The position numbers and the translations under genes are program-made. A stretch of DNA of 13,221 bases, from the NCBI GenBank assembly GCA_013698385.1, contig JACCVB010000098.1:1-13221 (forward strand), written 5' to 3'. Below the pieces are notes generated by a model. That model was given only the letters and a program-made list of their open reading frames with translations. It was not told the DNA's origin and made no database searches. Origin of the DNA: Chloroflexota bacterium (lineage in GTDB: Bacteria; Chloroflexota; Limnocylindria; Limnocylindrales; CSP1-4). Numbering within the stretch: position 1 is the first letter of the stretch; each line of letters begins with the position of its first letter. This document shows, one piece after another, positions 7,734 to 13,221 of this stretch.

Positions 7734-8126
7734 GTGAGCGTGGGGCGTCGGCGGATCTCTTCGGGTGGCCCGTGGGAATCATCCGCGGGCTACAGCCGAG
7801 CGATCGTCGTCGGCGACGGCTGCTGGGTCGCCGGCACGACCGATGCCGGGCCAGACGGTCGATCCCGACATCCGGGCGACGTGGCCGGCCAGGCGCGCGC
7901 GGTCCTGGAGATCATCGCAAGCGCACTGGAGGCCGGTGGCTTCGCCCTCGTCGACGTTGTGAGGACGCGGATGTACCTGGTGGACCTCGCCGACGCGCCG
8001 GCTGTGCTGGCGGTGCACGGGGAGTGGTTCGGGGAGATCCAGCCGGCCGCCACGATGGTCGTGGTGTCGGCGCTGCTGGACCCCACGTTGCGCATCGAGA
8101 TCGAAGCCGAGGGGCGCCGAGCCTGA
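7734..8126 (+). CDS. Rid-family (YjgF/YER057c/UK114) protein without the catalytic arginine
   Basis: A 130-residue protein of typical Rid length. It carries RISSGGPWE (7-15), GYSRAIVVGD (19-28), the VAGTTDAGPDG turn (32-42), DVVRTRMYLVD (74-84) and the C-terminal IEIEAE. Classical RidA enzymes hydrolyse reactive 2-aminoacrylate-type imines using an arginine in the PARS motif. Here the equivalent segment is PAAT (104-107), so that Arg is Ala106, and the following CVEV glutamate is a valine. The protein therefore probably belongs to an Rid subgroup without imine deaminase activity, perhaps binding a ligand or acting on another carbonyl compound. GTG 7734 is the likely start; GTG 7740 would drop two residues. 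It lies 28 bases after the M20 gene on the same strand, so the two are probably co-transcribed. It ends 33 bases from the convergent azlD. Confidence 0.85.
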   Translation: MSVGRRRISSGGPWESSAGYSRAIVVGDGCWVAGTTDAGPDGRSRHPGDVAGQARAVLEIIASALEAGGFALVDVVRTRMYLVDLADAPAVLAVHGEWFGEIQPAATMVVVSALLDPTLRIEIEAEGRRA

Positions 8127-8159
8127 CGAGCGCACCCGGTCGATACGGCGCCCGCCGGA

Positions 8160-8504
8160 TCATCCCGGTAGCGCCGCCAGTCCAAGGCCGCGCGCCACGA
8201 CGACCACGGCAACGGCCAGCAGCAGCCCAAGCAGCAGGTTCCTCCGCCAGGCCACGGCGGCGACGCACGTCAGCACGGCGAGCCATTCGACACCGATATG
8301 GAAGGCCGGCGTCCCCGCGCCATCGACGACGACCATGACGTTCACCGCGGCCAGGGCGGCGAGCACGGCCGGCCCCACGAGCTGGAGATAGTCGAATGCC
8401 TGGCGCGGCAGCCGGTCGAGGCCGGGCGTCAACAGCCCAAGAGCCCGCGAGGGATAGGTGACCGCGAACATCAGGATGGCCAGCACCACGAGCTCGGTGC
8501 TCAC
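8160..8504 (-). CDS. azlD: AzlD-family branched-chain amino acid transport subunit
   Basis: A 114-residue, almost entirely hydrophobic protein with about four membrane helices (roughly 3-20, 40-62, 70-85 and 88-110). The segment FDYLQLVGPAVLAALAAVN (37-55) is the hallmark of the AzlD family (DUF-type partner of AzlC). AzlC and AzlD together form an inner-membrane exporter reported to move branched-chain amino acids or their analogues. The GTG start at 8504 overlaps the azlC stop codon by four bases (GTGA), the classic arrangement for translational coupling of two subunits made in equal amounts. It is the last gene of the minus-strand run and converges with the Rid gene. Family call is strong, the exported substrate is not shown by sequence. 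Confidence 0.88.
   Translation of the reverse strand: MSTELVVLAILMFAVTYPSRALGLLTPGLDRLPRQAFDYLQLVGPAVLAALAAVNVMVVVDGAGTPAFHIGVEWLAVLTCVAAVAWRRNLLLGLLLAVAVVVVARGLGLAALPG
8501..8504 (-). other. GTGA stop-start overlap between azlC and azlD
   Basis: The TGA stop of azlC and the GTG start of azlD share bases, giving a four-base overlap. Such overlaps usually mean translational coupling of subunits of one complex, consistent with AzlC and AzlD acting together. Confidence 0.8.
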
Positions 8505-9409
8505 GATCGTGGCTCGACAGGACCAGTCTCGACATCGGCGCGGCTGCCGGGGCGCCCACCGATGCCGGCTCCCTCACCCGCGTCCACTCCCGCCGCCGAG
8601 CCAGTGTCCAAGTGCGTTCCAGGCACCGCGAACCGATCCGCCGAGGCCGTCGTGCCCAGCGGCGCCGTCTCGTGCGCGACGCCCGCCGGCACGAGTAGCC
8701 CTACCGCGGGTCCAACGAGCCCACCGACCACGATCCCGATCGACGGACTCGACGCCAGCGCCACCACGACCCCGACTCCGGCCCCGGCGATCGCCGCCAC
8801 CAATTCGCGTCGGCCGGTGATGAGGCCGACCGCGAGGCCCACCATCGCGGCTGGGAAGATGATGTCGATGCCGAACCGAGCCGGCTCGGGGATCCCGCCG
8901 CCAAGCCAGACCCCGGCAAGCGTCGCCAGATTCCACGGGATGAAGGTCGAGCCGATCGCGCCGATCCAGTAGCCGCGTTCGTCGCCCCGACCGATCCGCC
9001 GATAGTGCCCGATGGAGAGCGCGAACGCCTCGTCCGTGAGGAGATGCGCCATCACGGCTCGACGCACGAACGGCACGTCACGCAGCCAGGGCGCGAGGGC
9101 CGCGGAGTAGAGCAGGTGCCGGGCATTGAGCAGCGCGGTCAGGAGCAGGACGCCGGGCCAGGCGAGACCGCTCACGATATAACCCACCGCGGCGAACTGG
9201 GCGGCCCCGGCGAAGACGATCGTGCTCATCGCCATCGCCTCGATCGGGGAGAAGCCCGCCTGGCGGGCAGAGAGCCCATACACGAATCCGAACCCCGCCG
9301 CGGAAGCGGCGATGCCCAACGCGTCGGTGATCAGTCGCCGACGACTGGCGACGACCGGGTCCGCCGAGGGCGGCGAATCTCGGCCCGGCATCTCCTGGGC
9401 GGCCGTCAT
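8501..9409 (-). CDS. azlC: AzlC-family branched-chain amino acid permease with an unusual C-terminal tail
   Basis: This 302-residue membrane protein opens (after about 25 polar residues) with the family signature around ALGIAASAAGFGFVYGLSAR, followed by STIVFAGAAQF (about 62-72), LLTALLNARHLLYSAAL (about 88-104) and HLLTDEAFALS (about 122-132). These are diagnostic of the large subunit of the AzlCD amino acid exporter. Roughly the last 57 residues, after LLVPAGV, are a polar Ala/Gly/Asp/Thr-rich tail; typical AzlC proteins are about 230-250 residues and end near the last helix. The tail is probably disordered and cytoplasmic or periplasmic. I chose ATG 9409 because it falls after the preceding gene; ATG 9391 is possible, with AGGAG directly abutting it. 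Neither has a well-spaced ribosome site. The gene lies 40 bases after the Cys-rich small protein gene. Confidence 0.87.
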   Translation of the reverse strand: MTAAQEMPGRDSPPSADPVVASRRRLITDALGIAASAAGFGFVYGLSARQAGFSPIEAMAMSTIVFAGAAQFAAVGYIVSGLAWPGVLLLTALLNARHLLYSAALAPWLRDVPFVRRAVMAHLLTDEAFALSIGHYRRIGRGDERGYWIGAIGSTFIPWNLATLAGVWLGGGIPEPARFGIDIIFPAAMVGLAVGLITGRRELVAAIAGAGVGVVVALASSPSIGIVVGGLVGPAVGLLVPAGVAHETAPLGTTASADRFAVPGTHLDTGSAAGVDAGEGAGIGGRPGSRADVETGPVEPRS

Positions 9410-9449
9410 CCGGGGCGAACTGGGCCAGCCGGGTGAAGCGGGCGAGCGG

Positions 9450-9722
9450 TCAGCGCAGGAAGGTCTTGGCGCAGGTCCCGTCGCACACGACGTACAGCGC
9501 GTGCTTCTCCGCCGCGTAGCCCGCCGTGTGGAGGAATCCGGCACAGCCCTGGGTCGGGCATTTCCAGACCCACCAGCGGTCGTTCGCGTCGAGCGGCGTC
9601 GCCTCCGCGGCGAGCTTGGCGGCGAGCCCGTCGCGTTCGCTTACGAGGGTCGCGACCCGGCCGGCGCGCTCCGCCTCCGTTTCGCTCGAATAGGGATAGC
9701 TCTGGCTGACGTTCGAGGACAC
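9450..9722 (-). CDS. Small Cys-rich (zinc-ribbon-like) protein of unknown function
   Basis: A 90-residue protein I do not recognise. Residues 14-44 are charged and Ala-rich, probably helical and possibly a coiled coil (ETEAERAGRVATLVSERDG). The C-terminal half has WWVWKCPTQGC (50-60), and CDGTC lies at 80-84. Four cysteines in two pairs (C55/C60 and C80/C84), separated by about 20 residues with a YVV strand before the second pair, suggest a zinc-ribbon knuckle, although the pair spacings (CX4C and CX3C) are wider than the usual CX2C. The GTG start is well supported by GGAGGG four bases upstream. Coding also fits third-position GC bias. It sits 46 bases after the GGT-like gene and 40 bases before azlC, on the same strand. 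It may be regulatory or structural; no function can be assigned. Confidence 0.72.
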   Translation of the reverse strand: MSSNVSQSYPYSSETEAERAGRVATLVSERDGLAAKLAAEATPLDANDRWWVWKCPTQGCAGFLHTAGYAAEKHALYVVCDGTCAKTFLR

Positions 9723-9726
9723 GGGT

Positions 9727-9732
9727 CCCTCC
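9727..9732 (-). promoter_or_regulatory. Ribosome binding site of the Cys-rich small protein
   Basis: GGAGGG on the minus strand lies four bases before GTG 9722 and fixes this start. It is one of the strongest ribosome binding sites in the window and indicates that the small open frame really is translated. Confidence 0.65.
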
Positions 9733-9768
9733 TGTGCGCGTCGGACGCGGAGTATCGCACGCGACGTC

Positions 9769-11451
9769 TCACCAGACGGCGGGCAACCCCGCACTGCGAG
9801 GGTCCGTCGTGGCTGCGATCGATCCGCCGCTCGCCGATGGACCGCCGTCGACGAGTTCGACGGCATGTTCGTGGCCGAGACCGCTGTCGAACTCCTGGGT
9901 CGGCACCAGTCGGTGACCCATCGACTCGAGCGCTTCCGCGACCCCGGGCGCGTGGCGAGGTTCGAGCGAGACGTCGACCGGTGGCTGGAAGTGATCGGCC
10001 GGTTCGACGAACCAGCGCGGCGCGGCCACGGCGGTCCGGATGTCCACGCCGCCGTCCACGACGGCACTCACGAACTGGGCATGGATCTGGGGCTGGGCAT
10101 CGCCACCCATCGCTCCGACCACGATCCAGGGCCCGACCACCCCGTCCCGGAACAGCATCCCGGGGAGCAAGGTATGAAGCGTCCGCTTGCCGGGCTCCAG
10201 CACGTTCGGATGGGCCGGATCCAGGCTGAAGTAGCTGCCCCGGTTCTGGTAGTGGATGCCGGTGTCCGGGTCCACCACGCCCGAGCCGAAGCCGAGATAG
10301 TTGGATTCGATCAGGCTGACCGCGTTTCCGTCCGCGTCCACGGTGGCGAGATAGACCGTGCCGCCGCCCGGCGGGTTCGTGGCGCGCGGCGGCGACGATG
10401 CGCGACGGCGGTCGATCCCGGCCGCCAGCCGCGCGATCCGATCCGGTGCCAGCAGTCCATCCACGGGCACGTCGCGGAATGCCGGATCGGTCAGGAATGC
10501 GTCGCGATCCGCCATGGCGAGCTTCGCGGCTTCGATGCCCAGGTGGACCCAGGCCGGGTCCGTCACGCCCTCGGCTCCGAACCCGCCCGGCGCGGCCGGC
10601 GGCTCGAACTGCGCAAGGATCGCCAGCGACTCCAGCGCGACGAGCCCCGAGCTGTTGGGTGGATGGGTCGTGACCCGGACGCCGCGATAGTCCGTCGAGA
10701 TCGGTTCGGTCCAGGTCGAGGTGTGGCCGGCCAGGTCGGCCGCGGAGATCGCCGAGCCTGCCGCGGCCAGGCCGCGTGCCTGGCGCTCACCCAGATCGCC
10801 CGTATAGAACGCCTCGAACCCGTCGTCGGCCAGCGTGCGCAGGGTCGCGGCCAGGGCCGGCAGTCGGACCCGTTCGCCCGGTCGCCACGGCCGGCCGTGG
10901 GGCCGGTAAACCGCGAAGAACCCGGCATCCGGCCCAAGGGCCCCGCGAACCCGAGGCGCCGTGCCTTCGACCGCCTCGATGAACCCATCCCAGGCCGGAA
11001 AGCCTGCCTCCGCCAGTTCAATCGCCGGGGCGAGGATGGCGGCCCGGGAAAGCCGCCCGTGCCGTGCGTGCGCGTCGGTCCACGAGCCGACGGCGCCCGG
11101 TACCGTGATGCTCAGTGGACCGGACTTCGGGAGGACCGTCAGGCCGCTGGCCCGCAGGACGGCTGCACTGGCCGCGGCGGGCGCCCGTCCCGAGCCGTTC
11201 AGGGCGCTCTGGCGTCCGGAAGCGGCATCCCAGATGAGCCAGAACGCGTCCCCGCCCAGGCCGCAACCCGCCGGCATGACGACGCCCAGCACCGCGTTCG
11301 TGGCGATCGCCGCATCCACCGCGGATCCGCCGGAGCGGAGCACGTGCAGGCCGGCCGCGGTCGCGAGGTGATGCGGTGCGACGACCGCGCCGTGGCTCCC
11401 CCGCGCCAGCGGGACCGGCGCCCAGGGATGGCCGTCGCCTCGGCCGTTCAG
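9769..11451 (-). CDS. Gamma-glutamyltransferase-family Ntn hydrolase, probable CTG start
   Basis: The product is 560 residues if it starts at CTG 11451. N-terminal GAVVAPHHLATAAGL (about 21-35) and GGSAVDAA are the family's opening helix. GCGLGGDAFW follows. The autocleavage site is GGGTV, with Thr365 the predicted nucleophile released on processing, then DADGNAVSLIESNYLGFGSG and NRGSYFSLD. GGMs of this type (YwrD-like) hydrolyse or transfer gamma-glutamyl groups or act as acylases. No signal peptide is seen, so it is probably cytoplasmic. No ATG, GTG or TTG lies between the upstream in-frame TGA and GTG 11343, which would cut off the conserved opening helix. CTG 11451 overlaps the MFS stop by four bases (CTGA), suggesting translational coupling. 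If only GTG 11343 is used the product has 524 residues. The family is certain, the substrate is not. Confidence 0.85.
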   Translation of the reverse strand: MNGRGDGHPWAPVPLARGSHGAVVAPHHLATAAGLHVLRSGGSAVDAAIATNAVLGVVMPAGCGLGGDAFWLIWDAASGRQSALNGSGRAPAAASAAVLRASGLTVLPKSGPLSITVPGAVGSWTDAHARHGRLSRAAILAPAIELAEAGFPAWDGFIEAVEGTAPRVRGALGPDAGFFAVYRPHGRPWRPGERVRLPALAATLRTLADDGFEAFYTGDLGERQARGLAAAGSAISAADLAGHTSTWTEPISTDYRGVRVTTHPPNSSGLVALESLAILAQFEPPAAPGGFGAEGVTDPAWVHLGIEAAKLAMADRDAFLTDPAFRDVPVDGLLAPDRIARLAAGIDRRRASSPPRATNPPGGGTVYLATVDADGNAVSLIESNYLGFGSGVVDPDTGIHYQNRGSYFSLDPAHPNVLEPGKRTLHTLLPGMLFRDGVVGPWIVVGAMGGDAQPQIHAQFVSAVVDGGVDIRTAVAAPRWFVEPADHFQPPVDVSLEPRHAPGVAEALESMGHRLVPTQEFDSGLGHEHAVELVDGGPSASGGSIAATTDPRSAGLPAVW

Positions 11452-12743
11452 GCTGCCGTCCGATCAACGTGCGTGGCTGGCGCGCCGAGTGACGCCTCGT
11501 CGCGCCGCAGGTACGCCAGTGGGACGAGGGCGATCGCCAGCAGGACCGCGGTGGCCACGAGCATCCCGTCGATGCCCCGCAGGTCCGCGGCGACGCCACC
11601 GATCAGGCTCCCGACGATCTGCCCGACCGCGAGGAAGACGGAGTAGAGCCCCATGATCGCCCCGCGGTCGGTCGGGAATCGCTCCGAGATATCGGCCAGC
11701 AGGCCGAGGGCGGCGGGCGTCGCGCCGGCCAGCACGAAGAGGCCCAGGGCGGTCGCGGCCGCGCCGACCAGTGGCACGAACCCGGGCAGGTCCGCTCCGT
11801 GGTTGACGGCCATGGCTCCGGCGACCATGACGCCCCCGCCGATGATCCCGTACAGCAGGATCGTCGTCCGCCGCATGCGCTTGAAGCGATTGCCCCAGTA
11901 GATGAGGCCGGCCCCGAAGATGAGACCGATGACGACCGCGGTGAGCGAGATCTGGACCGCGCTGAAGCCGGACAACAGGTACTGATCGGGGAATCGCGGG
12001 TCGACCTTCGAGAACTGGAAGATGGACTGGCTGAACCACAGGCCGATCGACGCATTGACTGCGATCCAGGTCGGCGCCAGGAGCCAGACCTGCGAGGTCC
12101 GCAGCAGGACCGAGTAGCGCGCAAGGCTGCTTCCGGTCTCGGTGGCCCTCGCCGTCGCCGTTGCGCGTTCGTCCGCATCGTGGTCGTCCACGCCATAGCG
12201 GTAGATCAGGAACGAGACGCCGTAGAACAGGGCGTTGAGGAAGAACGCGGTCGGGCCGAGCGCGGCGAACAACAATGGCGCCAGGGCGAAACCGGCACCG
12301 ATGCCGGCCAGGGTCGCCCCCTCGAATCGGGCGGCGGCCTTCCCCCGCAGCACTTCATTGCCGGCCGTGACGAGCGCGATGAAGCCCAGGATGGACGGCA
12401 CGCTGGCCGCGGTGGAGGCCCCTTCCAGGATGCGCGTCCCGCCAAGGATCGCGAGGTTCGTGGTCAGCCCGGTGAGGATGACCGCGACCGCCCCGAAGGC
12501 CGGCCCGAAGAGCATGACCCGGTGGTGCCCGATCCGGTCCGAGAGGACCCCGAACACCGGCGACAGCACGAGTTCCGAGAGGTAGAACGAAGAGTGCAGG
12601 ATGGCCAGAGTCGTGGCCGCGACGATCGGTCCCCCATGCTCCGGCAGCTTGGCGAGGTAGGTCGCGAGCATCGCCCCGGTCAGTCCCGTACTGAATCGCA
12701 GGGTGAACGTGCCGAGCAGGACGAAGCGGAGCGATCGTTCCAT
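11448..12743 (-). CDS. Major facilitator superfamily transporter
   Basis: A 431-residue integral membrane protein with about twelve hydrophobic helices and a polar central loop around residues 185-205 (DDHDADERATATARATE), the usual six-plus-six layout. The loop between helices 2 and 3 has the MFS motif A form, GVLSDRIGHHRVML (65-78), with a related element near the second half (LLADISERFPTDRGAIMG). Members move small solutes or drugs with protons; nothing here identifies the cargo. ATG 12743 directly begins the first helix region (MERSLRFVLL). Starts further upstream would run through the divergent degV gene and are rejected. A -10 box ends seven bases before the ATG, so the message is probably leaderless. 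It is the first gene of a likely operon with the GGT-family gene, whose start overlaps its stop. Confidence 0.9.
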   Translation of the reverse strand: MERSLRFVLLGTFTLRFSTGLTGAMLATYLAKLPEHGGPIVAATTLAILHSSFYLSELVLSPVFGVLSDRIGHHRVMLFGPAFGAVAVILTGLTTNLAILGGTRILEGASTAASVPSILGFIALVTAGNEVLRGKAAARFEGATLAGIGAGFALAPLLFAALGPTAFFLNALFYGVSFLIYRYGVDDHDADERATATARATETGSSLARYSVLLRTSQVWLLAPTWIAVNASIGLWFSQSIFQFSKVDPRFPDQYLLSGFSAVQISLTAVVIGLIFGAGLIYWGNRFKRMRRTTILLYGIIGGGVMVAGAMAVNHGADLPGFVPLVGAAATALGLFVLAGATPAALGLLADISERFPTDRGAIMGLYSVFLAVGQIVGSLIGGVAADLRGIDGMLVATAVLLAIALVPLAYLRRDEASLGAPATHVDRTAA

Positions 12744-12750
12744 GGCGGAA

Positions 12751-12756
12751 AGCGTA
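12751..12756 (-). promoter_or_regulatory. -10 box of the MFS-led operon (leaderless transcript)
   Basis: On the minus strand TACGCT ends exactly seven bases before ATG 12743, the same spacing as TAGACT before the M20 gene. No ribosome binding site lies between. This box probably drives the whole run from the MFS gene down to azlD. No -35 hexamer is clear. Confidence 0.5.
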
Positions 12757-12791
12757 GCGGCTTCGGCCGCCGGCGCGCTGGTGCGAGCCCG

Positions 12792-12830
12792 TATCATCGG
12801 CACACGGCGCCGCCCGAAGCGCCAGGGAGG
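12792..12830 (+). promoter_or_regulatory. Putative -10 box and ribosome binding site of the DegV gene
   Basis: TATCAT (12792-12797) fits a -10 box and AGGGAGG (12824-12830) is a strong ribosome site nine bases before GTG 12840. The 96-base divergent gap therefore holds one conventional and one leaderless start. No -35 box stands out. Confidence 0.5.
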
Positions 12831-12839
12831 ACTCCGCCC

Positions 12840-13221
12840 GTGCATCGCGTCACGATCTTCACCGACTCCGCTTCGGACATGGACCCGGCCGACGCAGACG
12901 CGCTCGGGATCCGGATCGTGCCCCTCCTCGTGAACTTCGGGAGCGAGACCTTCCGGGCCGGGGTGGACCTGTCCGGCCCCGAGTTCTGGGAACGGATGAC
13001 CTCGCCGGGTGCGCCGTTCCCCACGACCGCCGCATCTAGCCCAGGCGAATTCAAGGACGCCTACGAATCGGCCTTCGCCGACGGCGCGGAGGCGATCGTC
13101 TCGATCCACGTCGCGGGCGTGTTGTCGGGCACGATCAAGAGTGCCCAGATCGCCCGGGAGATGCTCCCGGATCGTGAGATCCACGTCGTCGACTCACGCG
13201 GTGCATCGATGGCCCAGGGGA
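12840..13221 (+). CDS. DegV-family fatty-acid-binding protein, N-terminal part (runs off window)
   Basis: 127 residues are visible with no stop; the family is about 280 residues, so less than half is present. Seen in order: TDSASDMD (8-15), the VDLSGPEFWERM segment (about 42-53), TTAASSPGEF (about 62-71), VSIHVAGVLSGTIKSA (about 87-102) and HVVDSRGAS (about 114-122). These are the DegV signatures. Relatives bind a fatty acid in a deep cleft, and in Firmicutes the FakB proteins present fatty acids to the kinase FakA for phospholipid synthesis. No DAK-type kinase partner lies in the window. GTG 12840 is fixed by a strong ribosome site nine bases upstream and by the TDS motif beginning right after. 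Divergent from the MFS operon, with no evident functional link. Confidence 0.92.
   Translation, partial: MHRVTIFTDSASDMDPADADALGIRIVPLLVNFGSETFRAGVDLSGPEFWERMTSPGAPFPTTAASSPGEFKDAYESAFADGAEAIVSIHVAGVLSGTIKSAQIAREMLPDREIHVVDSRGASMAQG

Noticed and set aside
8146..8157. Short GC hairpin (CGGC-GCCC-GCCG) between the convergent Rid and azlD genes as a terminator
   Set aside because: Only a four-base stem and no T-run on either side; too weak in GC-rich DNA.
9865..11646. Plus-strand open frame (about 593 codons) opposite the GGT-family and MFS genes
   Set aside because: Arg/Gly-rich with no domain, spans the junction of two real genes; a composition artefact.
12744..13184. Longer N-terminus for the MFS protein
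   Set aside because: Would run antisense through the DegV gene; ATG 12743 starts directly before helix 1 and follows a -10 box.
1..13221. tRNA, rRNA, CRISPR array, insertion sequence or long repeats
   Set aside because: No cloverleaf-like segment, regularly spaced repeats, transposase motif or long inverted repeats were noticed; the window is almost fully explained by coding genes.

Overview
The window is about 13.2 kb of GC-rich DNA, gene-dense, with ten complete protein genes and two cut by the window ends. There are no RNA genes, insertion sequences or CRISPR arrays that I can see, and the longest gene-free stretch is about 150 bases. Base composition, frequent GTG starts and -10 boxes lying directly before start codons suggest a high-GC bacterium outside the cyanobacteria. 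A Chloroflexota-like or actinobacterium-like lineage is my guess; no marker gene here settles it.

Left part (1-4590): a partial membrane glycosyltransferase-like gene (GT87/DUF2029 type) on the minus strand diverges from a cyanophycinase gene (cphB) and a cyanophycin synthetase gene (cphA). cphB and cphA lie in tandem on the plus strand, so the cell probably stores nitrogen as a polyaspartate backbone with arginine side chains. All expected catalytic motifs are present in both enzymes.

Middle (4615-8126): tail to tail with cphA is a second, shorter cyanophycin-synthetase-like gene. It keeps part of the N-terminal domain and an intact Mur-ligase half but has no ATP-grasp domain. It diverges from an M20 metallopeptidase gene across 46 bases that carry two opposed, almost interlocking -10 boxes. 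A Rid-family gene lacking the catalytic arginine follows the peptidase. A stand-alone amide ligase facing a metallo-amidohydrolase, next to cphBA, is the most interesting part of the window. It may be an uncharacterised extension of cyanophycin or isopeptide metabolism, for example hydrolysis of beta-Asp-Arg or modification of a related peptide.

Right part (8160-12743): a probable five-gene minus-strand operon encodes an MFS transporter, a gamma-glutamyltransferase-like Ntn hydrolase, a 90-residue Cys-rich protein, AzlC and AzlD. The hydrolase appears to start at a CTG overlapping the MFS stop codon. Together these suggest uptake or export of peptides and amino acids plus hydrolysis of gamma-glutamyl or related amides. 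At the right edge a DegV-family gene diverges from the MFS gene and runs out of the window.

The common theme of the centre is storage, ligation, hydrolysis and transport of amino acids and small isopeptides. Except for cphA and cphB, substrates are inferred from family and context only.
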